Counted from the first letter of the stretch, positions 1-8,021 are shown. The stretch is DNA of 19,491 nucleotides from DASQVO01 sp035640715 (GCA_035640715.1 DASQVO010000290.1:1-19491), one strand, 5' to 3'. Notes: generated by a model not told the origin, from the sequence alone. Translations and numbers: made by a program.

Positions 1-41
1 GCGCGGGGAAGCCGGAAGCGCCCGGGGGAAAGTGGCGTGAT

Positions 42-90
42 GCGCCAGGAGGCCTGGCCGGGAATCACTCCCGGCCAGGCCTCCTGGCGC
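42..90 (-). terminator. Perfect 22-bp-stem hairpin terminator after the fadB-like gene
   Basis: The arms 42-63 and 69-90 are exact reverse complements of 22 bases, separated by a 5-base loop (ATCAC). The structure starts 7 bases beyond the stop codon of the fadB-like gene. No T-tract follows on either strand, as is common for terminators in GC-rich actinomycetes. The symmetry would also let it stop transcription arriving from the other side. The 41 bases to its left hold no gene I can recognise. Confidence 0.8.
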
Positions 91-96
91 TCGCAG

Positions 97-2184
97 CTAG
101 GCGGTGCGGAAGCGCGCCCCGTTGACCTTCTCGGCGATACCGGTCCGGTCCAGGTAGGGGGTGATGCCGCCCAGGTGGAACGGCCACCCGGCGCCCATGA
201 TCATGCAGAGATCGATGTCCTCGGGCGCCGCGACCACGTCCTCGTCCAGCATGAGCCTGATCTCCTCGGCCAGTCCCTCCAGGGCTCGCTGGCGGACCTG
301 CTCCTCGGTAGAGGGCCGGTCCCCGCCGGAGAGGGCAGCCACGATCTCCGGGTTGAGCTTGAAATCGGGCCCGTAGATGGCGGTCTTGCCGGACTCGACC
401 AGCGAGCGCAGCTTGGGCGACACCCCGAAGCGGTCCGGGAACGCCTCGTGCAGCGTCTCCGCGACGTGCAGCGCGATCGCGGGCCCGACGAGCTGGAGCA
501 GCAGGAAGGGCGACATGGGCAGGCCCAGCGGCTCCGGCGCCCGTTCGGCGACCTCGACCGGCGTGCCCTCGTCCACCGCGGAGGTGATCTCGCCGAGGAA
601 CCGGGTGAGCAGCCGGTTGACGACGAAGGCCGGAGAGTCCTTCACCAGCACGCAGGACTTCTTCAGTTTCTTGCCCACGGCGAGGGCCGTGGCAAGCGTC
701 GCGTCGTCGGTCCGCTCGCCGCGGATGATCTCCAGCAGCGGCAGGACGGCGACGGGGTTGAAAAAGTGGAAGCCCACGACCCGCTCGGGATGCGACAAGC
801 CCGACGCCATCGTGGACACCGACAGCGAGGAGGTGTTCGTCGCCAGTACGCATTCCGGGCTGACCACGGCCTCGACCTCGGCGAACACCTTCTGCTTGAC
901 GGACATCTCCTCGAACACGGCCTCGATGACGAAGTCCGCGTCGGCGAAGACGTCCTTGCTCAGCGACCCGGTGACCAGGCTCTTCAGCCGCGACGCCTTG
1001 TCCGCCGAGACCCGCTGCTTGGCCAGCAGCTTGTCGATCTCAGCGTGCACGTACCCCACGCCGGAATCGACCTTGGCCTGGTCGAGGTCGGTCAGCACCA
1101 CCGGGACCTCGAGCCGGCGGGCGAACAGCAGCGCGATCTGCGCGGCCATCAGGCCCGCCCCCACCACGCCGACCTTGGTCACCGGCCGGGCCAGTGATTT
1201 GTCCGGCGCGCCAGCCGGGCGCCGGGCCCGCTTCTGGGTGAGGTCGAACGCGTACAGCCCGGCCTGGAGCTCGTCGCTCATGATGAGGTCGGCCAGCGCC
1301 TCGTCCTCGGCAGCGAACCCCTCGTCACGGCTCTGGTCCTTCGCGGCCGCGACCAGGTCCAGCGCCCGGTATGGGGCGGGCGCGGCCCCGTGCAGCTTGC
1401 CGTCGATGAAGAACCGGGCGGCGCCGATCGCGGCGTTCCAGTCCTCGGTGACAGGCGCGCGCTCGACCGTGACCTGGCCGGTGAGCACCCGGGCGGCCCA
1501 GCGCAGCGACTCCTCCAGGAAGTCGGCCGGTTCGAACATTGCGTCCGCGATGCCCAGCTCGAAGGCCTGCGGGCCGCGCAGCATCCGGTTCTGGCTGAGC
1601 GCGTTCTCCACGATGACCTTCAGGGCCTTGGATGGGCCGATCAGCCGGGGCAGCAGGTAGGTCCCGCCCCAGCCGGGCACCAGGCCGAGGAAGCACTCGG
1701 GCAGGGCCAGCGCGGGCACCCCGGCCGAGATGGTCCGGTAGGTGCAGTGCAGCGCGACCTCGACGCCGCCGCCCATCGCCGCGCCGTTGACGAACGCGAA
1801 CGTCGGCACGCGCAGCTCGCCGAGCCTGCGGAACGCGGCGTGGCCGAGCCGGGCGATCCCCAGCGCTTTCTCCCGCTCGTCCAGCAACTCGACGCCCTTG
1901 AGGTCAGCCCCCACGGCGAAGATGAACGGCTTGCCGGTGACCCCGACCGCCGCGATGTCGTCCCGGGACGCTACCGACTCGATAGCGTCCCGCAGTTCGA
2001 GCAGGCCGGCCGGGCCGAACGTGTTCGGCTTGGTGTGGTCGTGCCCGTTGTCCAGCGTGATCAGCGCCAGCGTGCCAGCGCCGTACGGCAGCTCCACGTC
2101 GCGGACCAGGGCGCGGGTGACGACCTCATCCGGAAACTGGGCCCTGATCTCCTCGTCGCCGGGCATCTCGGTGATGGCGCTCAC
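97..2184 (-). CDS. fadB: Fused enoyl-CoA hydratase / 3-hydroxyacyl-CoA dehydrogenase (FadB-like)
   Basis: This is a 695-residue bifunctional beta-oxidation enzyme. It would hydrate trans-2-enoyl-CoA and then oxidise the L-3-hydroxyacyl-CoA with NAD. The N-terminal crotonase domain (about 25-220) has the oxyanion-hole segment GADLKGVE near 92 and both catalytic glutamates, E142 in GGGVE and E163 in LPECFLG. The NAD-binding domain begins near 337 with VGVVGAGLMAAQIA, where the usual third glycine of the GxGxxG loop is alanine. It continues with NTSSLS (450-455) and the catalytic dyad H473 in FHFFNPV and E485 in LLEII. The C-terminal dehydrogenase domain runs to the end. Length is close to E. 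coli FadB. The GTG start is chosen because it overlaps the thiolase stop by four bases (GTGA). An open frame continues upstream inside the thiolase gene but is not needed. FadB and FadA normally form a complex, which fits the coupled order here. Confidence 0.93.
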   Translation of the reverse strand: MSAITEMPGDEEIRAQFPDEVVTRALVRDVELPYGAGTLALITLDNGHDHTKPNTFGPAGLLELRDAIESVASRDDIAAVGVTGKPFIFAVGADLKGVELLDEREKALGIARLGHAAFRRLGELRVPTFAFVNGAAMGGGVEVALHCTYRTISAGVPALALPECFLGLVPGWGGTYLLPRLIGPSKALKVIVENALSQNRMLRGPQAFELGIADAMFEPADFLEESLRWAARVLTGQVTVERAPVTEDWNAAIGAARFFIDGKLHGAAPAPYRALDLVAAAKDQSRDEGFAAEDEALADLIMSDELQAGLYAFDLTQKRARRPAGAPDKSLARPVTKVGVVGAGLMAAQIALLFARRLEVPVVLTDLDQAKVDSGVGYVHAEIDKLLAKQRVSADKASRLKSLVTGSLSKDVFADADFVIEAVFEEMSVKQKVFAEVEAVVSPECVLATNTSSLSVSTMASGLSHPERVVGFHFFNPVAVLPLLEIIRGERTDDATLATALAVGKKLKKSCVLVKDSPAFVVNRLLTRFLGEITSAVDEGTPVEVAERAPEPLGLPMSPFLLLQLVGPAIALHVAETLHEAFPDRFGVSPKLRSLVESGKTAIYGPDFKLNPEIVAALSGGDRPSTEEQVRQRALEGLAEEIRLMLDEDVVAAPEDIDLCMIMGAGWPFHLGGITPYLDRTGIAEKVNGARFRTA

Positions 2185-3392
2185 TTCGCCCTGTCCTCCG
2201 TCTCGCGGTTGGTGTTCTCCCACAGCACGGTCGCGCCCATGCCCATCCCGATGCACATGGTGGTCAGGCCGTAGCGCACCTGCGGCCACTCGGCGAATTC
2301 GCGGGCGAGCTGCGTCATCAGCCGCACGCCCGAGGAGGCGAGCGGGTGGCCGAGTGCGATCGCACCGCCCCACGGGTTCACCCGCGGGTCATCATCGGCG
2401 ATCTTGAAGTGATCGAGGAACGAGAGCACCTGCACCGCGAACGCCTCGTTGATCTCGATCAGGCCGATGTCGTCCATGGTGAGGGAGTTCCTGGCGAGCA
2501 GTTTCTCCGTAGCCGGGATCGGGCCGATGCCCATGACCTCCGGGTCGACGCCGGCGAAGGAGAAGTCGACCAGCCGCATCCGGGCCGGGAGGCCGAGCTC
2601 AGCGGCGACGTCCTCGGCGGCGAGAATGCAGCCGGTCGCGCCGTCGTTCAGCCCGGCGGAGTTGCCGGCGGTGACGTTGCCGTGCGGGCGGAATGGGGTC
2701 TTGAGCCCGGCCAGGCCCTCGATGGTGGTGTCCGGGCGTGGCGGCTCGTCCGCCGTGGCCAGCCCGTAGCCCCTCTCGGCGCTGCGCACCGCCATGGGGA
2801 CCAGATCCGGCTGGATCTTGCCCGCGGCGTAGGCCTCGGCGACCTTGCGCTGGCTGCTGACCGCGTAGGCGTCGGCACGGGCCTTGGTGATGTGCGGGAA
2901 CCGGTCGTGCAGGTTCTCCGCGGTCGAGCCCATCACCAGCGCCGAGGTGTCGACCAGCTTCTCGCTGACGAACCTCGGGTTCGGGTCGACGCCCTCCCCC
3001 ATCGGGTGACGGCCCATGTGCTCCACGCCGCCGGCGATCGCCACGTCGGTCGCGCCAAGCGCGATGCTGCCCGCCACGGTGGTGGCGGCCGTCAGGGCGC
3101 CGGCGCACATCCGGTCGATCGCGTAGCCGGGCACGGACCGGGGCAGCCCGGCCAGCACGGCAGCGGTGCGGCCGATCGTGAGGCCCTGGTCGCCGATCTG
3201 TGTGGTCGCCGCGATCGCGACGTCGCCGATGCGCTCGGGCGGCAGGCCCGGGTTCCGCCGCAGCAGCTCGCGGATTACCCGGACAACCAGGTCGTCCGCA
3301 CGGGTCTCCGCGTACAGGCCCTTGGGGCCCGCTTTGCCGAATGGGGTACGGACGCCGTCGACAAAGACCACGTCGCGTGCGGTACGGGGCAC
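2181..3392 (-). CDS. fadA: Acetyl-CoA C-acyltransferase (thiolase, FadA-like)
   Basis: This 403-residue thiolase would carry out the last, CoA-dependent cleavage of beta-oxidation. The nucleophilic cysteine is C96 in DRMCAGAL. The other conserved blocks are NEAFA (315-319), H349 in GGAIALGHPLASSG and the second catalytic cysteine C380 in MCIGMGMG, so the full active site is present. I chose the GTG at 3392 because GAGGGAGG lies five bases upstream and the protein then begins with the usual thiolase strand (VVFVDGVRTPFG). An in-frame ATG 30 bases upstream has no such site. It is the first gene of a two-gene operon with the fadB-like gene. A TTACT-N4-AGTAA palindrome 37 bases upstream suggests repression by a TetR-type regulator. 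It could also be called FadI or a broader acetyl-CoA acetyltransferase; the chain-length preference cannot be read from the sequence. Confidence 0.93.
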   Translation of the reverse strand: MPRTARDVVFVDGVRTPFGKAGPKGLYAETRADDLVVRVIRELLRRNPGLPPERIGDVAIAATTQIGDQGLTIGRTAAVLAGLPRSVPGYAIDRMCAGALTAATTVAGSIALGATDVAIAGGVEHMGRHPMGEGVDPNPRFVSEKLVDTSALVMGSTAENLHDRFPHITKARADAYAVSSQRKVAEAYAAGKIQPDLVPMAVRSAERGYGLATADEPPRPDTTIEGLAGLKTPFRPHGNVTAGNSAGLNDGATGCILAAEDVAAELGLPARMRLVDFSFAGVDPEVMGIGPIPATEKLLARNSLTMDDIGLIEINEAFAVQVLSFLDHFKIADDDPRVNPWGGAIALGHPLASSGVRLMTQLAREFAEWPQVRYGLTTMCIGMGMGATVLWENTNRETEDRAK

Positions 3393-3428
3393 GTCAGCCT
3401 CCCTCTCATGAAGAGCTCTCACGGCAAT

Positions 3429-3444
3429 GTTACTTATCAGTAAC
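3429..3444. promoter_or_regulatory. Palindromic operator candidate upstream of the fadAB-like operon
   Basis: GTTACT-TATC-AGTAAC is a perfect 6+6 inverted repeat with a 4-base spacer in the 170-base gap between the divergent thiolase and protease genes. Its size and symmetry fit a TetR-family operator, and it lies where the thiolase promoter must be. It is unusually AT-rich for this DNA. No regulator gene is adjacent, so control by a distant regulator is inference. The rest of the gap (3393-3562) shows only ribosome binding sites. Confidence 0.55.
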
Positions 3445-3562
3445 AGCTTCTCGCTACCCGCCTCACCTCAGGAGATGGGCTGCGACGAGAATGGGCGCCG
3501 ACGGAAATGAGCAGCGGCGGCGGCACGCGGGCACGCGGCACGAGCAAGGGGGATGAGGCAGG

Positions 3563-4450
3563 GTGAGGGTGTGGCATGTTAGGCGCGGCGCGCTCGCCGC
3601 CGCGGCGGCGGCGATCCTGGTGGCCGGCTGTTCCGCCGATCCCGGCGCCGGGCACCACCATCCCGGATCGGTGAGCCTGCTCAGATTCTGGACCCGCTCC
3701 AGGTTGCTCCGTGCCCTGCCATTGGTGGCCGGGCACCGGCGCATGCCGCTCCGGGGCCAGCTCGCCAGCTCACACCTGGCCAGGCCGGGGACCGCGCTGC
3801 GCGTCGGCGCGCTCTTCGAGCACAGTTCCAGCGGAAACCACTTCTGCACGGCCAGCGTGGTGTCCAGCCCGGGAAAGGACCTGCTGATCACCGCCGCGCA
3901 CTGCATCAACGGCGGCAAGGGCGCCGGCTACAAGAGCCACATCGTCTTCATCCCCGGTTACCGGGACGGCCAGGAACCATTCGGTGTCTGGACGCCCGCA
4001 CGGCTGCTCGTCGCGCCGCAGTGGGCGGACTCCGCCGACCCGGACTACGACGTCGGCTTCGTGGTGCTCAAGCCACGGGGCGGCAAGAACATCCAGCAGG
4101 TGCTCGGCGCGAGCAGGCTCGGCAACGACTCCGGGTATCAGTACCTGGTCCACGTGACGGGCTACCCGGACAGCGGCAACGCGCCGATCACCTGCGTGAA
4201 CTGGACATCCCGCTTCAGCCGCACCCAGCTCCGGTTCAAGTGTTCCGGGTATACCGGCGGCACAAGCGGCAGCCCGTGGGTGACCCACTTCAACTCACGG
4301 TCACACACCGGCACGATCGTCGGCGTGATCGGCGGCTACCAGCTGGGCGGAGACACCCCCTCCGTCTCCTACAGCGTCCGCTTCGGCTCCGCCGTCCAGC
4401 AGCTTTACCGGCAGGCCGTCGCGGACGAGGCGGCCAGCGGCCAGGGCTAG
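3563..4450 (+). CDS. Secreted trypsin/V8-like serine protease lipoprotein
   Basis: This 295-residue exported protease starts at GTG. The N-terminus has positive residues, an alanine-rich hydrophobic stretch and the lipobox LVAGC, so C23 is the likely lipidated residue. A basic, proline- and glycine-containing region (about 24-75) may be a tether or pro-segment. The protease domain carries H113 in ITAAHC, D163 in DPDYDVGF and S237 in GGTSGSPW, the complete catalytic triad. C95/C114 and C211/C227 are likely disulfide pairs. This layout matches extracellular trypsin-like peptidases of actinomycetes, including the glutamyl-endopeptidase (V8-like) branch. It stands alone, divergent from the thiolase and convergent with the creatininase-family gene, and nothing links it to either neighbour. 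Substrate preference is unknown. Its start lacks a strong Shine-Dalgarno sequence; purine-rich GGGGGAT lies further upstream. Confidence 0.85.
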   Translation: MRVWHVRRGALAAAAAAILVAGCSADPGAGHHHPGSVSLLRFWTRSRLLRALPLVAGHRRMPLRGQLASSHLARPGTALRVGALFEHSSSGNHFCTASVVSSPGKDLLITAAHCINGGKGAGYKSHIVFIPGYRDGQEPFGVWTPARLLVAPQWADSADPDYDVGFVVLKPRGGKNIQQVLGASRLGNDSGYQYLVHVTGYPDSGNAPITCVNWTSRFSRTQLRFKCSGYTGGTSGSPWVTHFNSRSHTGTIVGVIGGYQLGGDTPSVSYSVRFGSAVQQLYRQAVADEAASGQG

Positions 4451-4463
4451 CCCCAGCAGGGGC
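4450..4463 (+). terminator. Weak hairpin at the protease stop codon
   Basis: GCCCC-AGCA-GGGGC forms a 5-bp GC stem starting at the last base of the protease stop codon. It is short and has no T-tract, so it is only a possible terminator. Confidence 0.25.
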
Positions 4464-4546
4464 CCTACGCCCGCCGCCGCGCACCCCGGCCGGTCTCACG
4501 CTCTCGGGCTCCGAGTGGATCTGGACTACGCCGACATTGCCGGTTA

Positions 4547-4569
4547 GGGCCGGATGGCACAGCCGGCCC
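4547..4569. terminator. Candidate bidirectional terminator between convergent genes
   Basis: GGGCCGG and CCGGCCC form a perfect 7-bp stem with a 9-base loop in the 138-base gap between the convergent protease and creatininase-family genes. Its position suits termination from both sides. I see no gene in the rest of this gap. Confidence 0.45.
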
Positions 4570-4575
4570 ATCGTC

Positions 4576-4603
4576 AGCCCCGCGGTGCTCAGGCGCGGGG
4601 GCT
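4576..4603 (-). terminator. Hairpin spanning the creatininase-family stop codon
   Basis: AGCCCCGCG (4576-4584) pairs with CGCGGGGGCT (4594-4603) apart from one bulged base, placing the TGA stop of the last operon gene in the loop. With the 4547-4569 stem it may end the seven-gene operon. Confidence 0.4.
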
Positions 4604-5362
4604 GAAGCGGGCGATCTCCCGCAGCGCCGCCGCGCATCTGGTCACACTGGCATCGAAGGAAAGCTTGCCGAGTTCGGCCGTGGCCCCCGTCGGGTCGCCG
4701 ATGACACCGTTCGTGCCGAAGTCGTCGCTGAGCCAGCCGAAGCTCACCTTCTTGCCGAACCCGACGTGCTCGAACTGGGACAGATGCCCGGGCACCGAGC
4801 GGACCGCCAGGTCCATCCGGACAAGGTCCGGCCGCAGGTGCAACATGACAGAGGTCTCGTTCCGGCCACCGTGCACTCCCATGCCCGCCTCGCCCTCAGG
4901 GGAGCTGCCGCCCTGATCGACGGGCATCCCCGGATGCATCAGAAAGGTCATCAGACCGAACCGGCGGCGTAGTTCCCGGCAGGCAACTTGCAGCAGGGCA
5001 CTGTTGCCGCCGTGGCCGTTGAGGAACGCCAGCCGGCGGACCTTGCTGACAGCGAGCGAGCCGCCAAGATCAGAGAGGACCCGCATCAGCGTGTCCCAGG
5101 ACAGCCACAAGGTGCCCGCCGACCAGGCGTGCTCGTCTGACTTGGTGTACGCGAGCGCGGGCAGCAGCCAGATGTCGCTCGTGCCGTCCGCCCGGGCCTG
5201 GTCGACAGCCGCCGCCGCGGTCGCCTCGGCCACGGTCAGGTCGGTGCACACGGGCAGGTGCGGGCCGTGCTGTTCGATCGAGCCGACCGGCAGAACGGCG
5301 ACCGAGTCGGCGGTGAGCCTGCTGGCCCACGCCGGGCCGGCCAGCTCGATGAGCTTGGGCAT
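4589..5362 (-). CDS. Creatininase-family metal-dependent amidohydrolase
   Basis: This 257-residue protein belongs to the family of creatinine amidohydrolase, the formamide hydrolase ArfB and MftE. The members bind one or two divalent metals and usually cleave cyclic or formyl amides. Visible motifs are LPVGSIEQHGPHLP with E30 and H32, D41 in CTD, NGHGGN with H117, and HGGRNETS with E169. These are the expected metal ligands. The ATG is preceded by AAGGAGA at good spacing. It is the last gene of the operon, 39 bases after the FAD oxidoreductase. The context suggests opening of a cyclic amide or removal of an acyl group in the same catabolic route. Creatininase itself has an HYE segment where this protein has HGG, so creatinine is not assured. 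An MftE-like role is an alternative because a mycofactocin-type alcohol dehydrogenase lies 11 kb away, but no other mycofactocin biosynthesis gene is in the window. Confidence 0.85.
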   Translation of the reverse strand: MPKLIELAGPAWASRLTADSVAVLPVGSIEQHGPHLPVCTDLTVAEATAAAAVDQARADGTSDIWLLPALAYTKSDEHAWSAGTLWLSWDTLMRVLSDLGGSLAVSKVRRLAFLNGHGGNSALLQVACRELRRRFGLMTFLMHPGMPVDQGGSSPEGEAGMGVHGGRNETSVMLHLRPDLVRMDLAVRSVPGHLSQFEHVGFGKKVSFGWLSDDFGTNGVIGDPTGATAELGKLSFDASVTRCAAALREIARFSPRA

Positions 5363-5401
5363 CGGATCTCCTTAGCGTGCGCGGAGCGACGGGGGCCGCC
5401 C

Positions 5402-6721
5402 CTAGAGCGGCAGCAGCTTGCCGGGGTTGAGCAGGCCGCGCGGATCGTTGCCGGCCAGGACGGAGCGGACAACATCAATGCGGCGTTCGAGGATCCAGGT
5501 GTGCGGACTGTGCACGGATACGCCCATCGATTCCAGCGCCCTAATGCCGGCGAAGACCTGCCCGGAAGAATCGAATGGGGCCATCAGCATGCCTGAGATG
5601 CTGGCCGACGTGAGCTCCAGATGCAGGACGGTCCCCGGGAAGACCGCCCGCACGGCATGGGGATCGGCCCACAGGGGATCGCCGGCCACCTCCAGATGGA
5701 AATAACCGGGATCGTGCTTTTGCAGGTGGAACGTGGAATGGTTGAACGACAGGGAGCTGACCCGGTCGGCGCCCTTCGGCCCACGCCGGGTGCCCAGGAC
5801 CGTCCCGCCATGGGCCTGGGCGAGGCGGCGCACCTCGTCCACCGTTTCGGCACGCACGATCGCCCGGACGCTGAGCCGCGCCGGGTCCAGCGCGGGATCC
5901 TCCGGCAGGGCGGCGACAATCGCCGCCTCATCCAGCGAGGCCAGCCGGGGTGACGGCCGGACCGTCCTCAGGCAGCGCAGATAACGCGTTGCCTGTTCGT
6001 AGGTGTCCCAGGCCGTGAACAGGCCGACCCAGTCGTGCGCCGGGGCCAGCCGCACCGTCGCCCGCGCAATGATCCCGGTCGTGCCGTAGGCGTGGATGTA
6101 GGGCAGGGTCGCCCCGCCCTCCACCCGTCGCAGCGCCCCGCTGCCATCACAGGCTGCGATCTCCAGGGCCCGGACGAAACCGTCGGCGTTGGTGCCGTAA
6201 ATCAGTGATCCGGTGCCGCCGCTCCCGCCGGCCAGGAACCCGCCCAGGGTGGAGCCCTTGGTGGAGGGGAAGATGGTGAGTTCCTGGCCGGTACGCCGGG
6301 CTGCTTTGTCGATGTCTCGCAGCCGCGGCCCGGCCTCGGCCGTGACCGCGCCATCGGTGATGGCCAGGATGCGGCGGCACTGGCTCAGGTCGAGGACCAT
6401 CCCGCCGTGCAGCGGTATGGCCTGCCCGTAGTTGCCGAGCCCGGTCCCCCGCGGGGTGACCGGCACACCCAGCTCGTAGGCGTGCCGGAGCAGGACCGGG
6501 ATCTCGTCGGCAGCCCTTGGGGCGGCGACGACATCGGCCAGTCCGGCCGGGAGCCTGGCCCGCAGTATGGGCGACATGTGCGCCCAGTCGGTGGAGGCGC
6601 GCAGGCACCGGGCCGGGTCGGTGGACATCACCCCGGGACCGAGATCGGCCGTGACCCGGGCGATCAGCTCCGTGACGGCCGCGCCCGCCACCGCCGACGC
6701 GGCACCGTGATCCGTTCCCAT
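5402..6721 (-). CDS. FAD-linked oxidoreductase, GlcD/FAD_binding_4 type
   Basis: This 439-residue protein has the architecture of the vanillyl-alcohol-oxidase/GlcD flavoproteins. The FAD-binding half (about 60-230) holds PRGTGLGNYGQ (90-100), DLSQ, and the glycine-rich GGFLAGGSGGTGS (160-172). The chain ends with NPGKLLPL, a typical tail of this family. There is no histidine in the usual covalent-FAD position, so FAD is probably non-covalent. Relatives oxidise 2-hydroxy acids or primary alcohols, often passing electrons to the respiratory chain; the substrate here is unknown. The gene starts 37 bases after the substrate-binding protein gene and ends 39 bases before the creatininase-family gene, so it is an operon member. 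The ribosome binding site is weak: purine-rich AAAGGAAAGG lies farther than usual from the ATG. The context suggests oxidation of an intermediate of the imported compound. Confidence 0.85.
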   Translation of the reverse strand: MGTDHGAASAVAGAAVTELIARVTADLGPGVMSTDPARCLRASTDWAHMSPILRARLPAGLADVVAAPRAADEIPVLLRHAYELGVPVTPRGTGLGNYGQAIPLHGGMVLDLSQCRRILAITDGAVTAEAGPRLRDIDKAARRTGQELTIFPSTKGSTLGGFLAGGSGGTGSLIYGTNADGFVRALEIAACDGSGALRRVEGGATLPYIHAYGTTGIIARATVRLAPAHDWVGLFTAWDTYEQATRYLRCLRTVRPSPRLASLDEAAIVAALPEDPALDPARLSVRAIVRAETVDEVRRLAQAHGGTVLGTRRGPKGADRVSSLSFNHSTFHLQKHDPGYFHLEVAGDPLWADPHAVRAVFPGTVLHLELTSASISGMLMAPFDSSGQVFAGIRALESMGVSVHSPHTWILERRIDVVRSVLAGNDPRGLLNPGKLLPL

Positions 6722-6758
6722 GGTCCAGCTCAGCCTTTCCTTTATTCAGGGCGGTCCG

Positions 6759-7931
6759 CTACTTGAGGGTGATGTTTTTGTCGATGAACTCGTCGGTGGC
6801 GATCTGCGAAGCTTTCAGCCCGGCCGGGATCTTGGCCCCGCTCGATCTCAGGATCGGCGTAAAGGTGCCGATGCTGGACTGCACCCGGGAGAGGTCGATG
6901 CCGCCGACCGGGCCGGTCGCGTCGTCTGCCACTATGCCGAGCTTCTTCATGGCGGCCGCCGCGTAGTTGGCAACGCCGTCGGAGTAGACCCAGCCGTCGT
7001 TGTATTCCTTGACGATCGTGGCGATGAGCTGGTCCGTCGGCCCTGGATCGTTGATGTACTCCACTTGGGCCCGCTGGAGGATCGGCACCAGCTTCTTCAG
7101 GCACGGGGCCAGGGTCGGCAGCTCGCCCGTCCGTACCGAGAGTGCCTCCGGATAGATGTTGTAGCCCGCGCTGGCCAGCAGCTCGTACCTGACCGGCTTG
7201 TCCCAGGCCGGAACCTGGTGGGCGTAGATATAGGGCTCGGCGGTGGCGAAGCCCTGCTCGGCGATGCCCGGGTCCGCGACGAAGCGGGCAGGCGAGCCGT
7301 TGTAACTGGAGTCGATCTGGTTGCTCTTAATGAAGCCCTCCCTGACCAGTAGCTCGGCGAAGTCAGAGCCGGGCGAGACGACCACCTTGGCGCCGGACTT
7401 GCCGATGTCCGCGAAGCTCTTCCAGCCCGGGTGGGTCGCCGGATCCCAGAAGAGGATCTGCGGGCTCTTCTCCAGCGGCGAGACGACGGCGGTGACCGGC
7501 TGCGTTTGCGCCGCAGCGATCGCGCCATCGGTACTGACCGCACCGAGGGTGATGCTGTGGTCTACGTACATCTCCGAGCTCACGCTCTGGAAGCCGATCG
7601 CGGAGCCGCCGGCCCGGATCTGGATCTTGACTCCGGTGTTCATGCCGTCGATGACCAGCGGCCCGGTGGTCCGCTTCCGTGCGGCATCGATCGTGTAGCC
7701 GGCACCAAGGAGCTTGTACTCGGCGGCGTGCTCAGCCTCCGGCTCCCAGTCCTGCTGGATGACCACGGTGGACGGGCAGACCTTGGCCAGGCTGACCGCC
7801 GCCGTCGGGGCCTTGTAGCTGATGTGTGCGCTGGCGGTGCTGGCTGAGGTGCCGCTGCTCCCGCATCCGGCCAGGACGGTGGCCGCGGCGGCCGCGAGCA
7901 CAAGACCTGTGGGCAGGCGTGCGTGTCTCAT
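6759..7931 (-). CDS. ABC transporter substrate-binding lipoprotein, NMT1/THI5-like (NitT/TauT type)
   Basis: This 390-residue extracytoplasmic solute receptor starts at ATG 7931, preceded by GGAGA five bases upstream. The signal peptide ends in the lipobox VLAGC with C23 as the lipid anchor. An upstream extension of the frame to 8039 would bury this signal peptide and is rejected. The mature protein begins with a segment (QQDWEPEAEHAAEY) that resembles the DW-x-P-x-x-x-H region of pyrimidine-precursor binders such as ThiY, although sequence similarity in this fold is loose. With the permease and ATPase encoded just upstream it completes an importer of the SsuABC/TauABC/ThiXYZ class. Known ligands of this class are small organic anions, sulfonates, nitrate, cyanate and pyrimidines. 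The enzymes in the operon suggest a nitrogen heterocycle or amide. A 104-base gap with a hairpin separates it from the permease gene, unlike the overlaps earlier in the operon. Confidence 0.85.
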   Translation of the reverse strand: MRHARLPTGLVLAAAAATVLAGCGSSGTSASTASAHISYKAPTAAVSLAKVCPSTVVIQQDWEPEAEHAAEYKLLGAGYTIDAARKRTTGPLVIDGMNTGVKIQIRAGGSAIGFQSVSSEMYVDHSITLGAVSTDGAIAAAQTQPVTAVVSPLEKSPQILFWDPATHPGWKSFADIGKSGAKVVVSPGSDFAELLVREGFIKSNQIDSSYNGSPARFVADPGIAEQGFATAEPYIYAHQVPAWDKPVRYELLASAGYNIYPEALSVRTGELPTLAPCLKKLVPILQRAQVEYINDPGPTDQLIATIVKEYNDGWVYSDGVANYAAAAMKKLGIVADDATGPVGGIDLSRVQSSIGTFTPILRSSGAKIPAGLKASQIATDEFIDKNITLK

Positions 7932-7996
7932 AGGCTCTCCAGTGGACGGTCTGGGGGATGCGCCGGCGCCAGGCCGGCTGCGGGGACAGGCGATCA

Positions 7997-8021
7997 GTCC
8001 CGGCGCCGAGGCGGCCGGGAC
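7997..8021 (-). other. Intercistronic hairpin between permease and binding-protein genes
   Basis: GTCCCGGC (7997-8004) and GCCGGGAC (8014-8021) are perfect 8-base inverted repeats with a 9-base loop. A second 6-bp stem, GCCGGC at 7962-7967 and 7973-7978, lies closer to the binding-protein start. They occupy the only sizeable gap within the operon apart from the two short gaps near its end. Such stems can stabilise the mRNA of one cistron or partly stop transcription; which applies cannot be told from sequence. Confidence 0.5.

Noticed and set aside
37..3443. Long plus-strand open frames opposite the thiolase and hydratase/dehydrogenase genes
   Set aside because: They are antisense mirrors of well-supported genes, are arginine/histidine-rich, and show no recognisable domain.
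4500..4560. tRNA remnant between the protease and creatininase-family genes
   Set aside because: No cloverleaf or T-arm sequence could be found; only simple hairpins are present.
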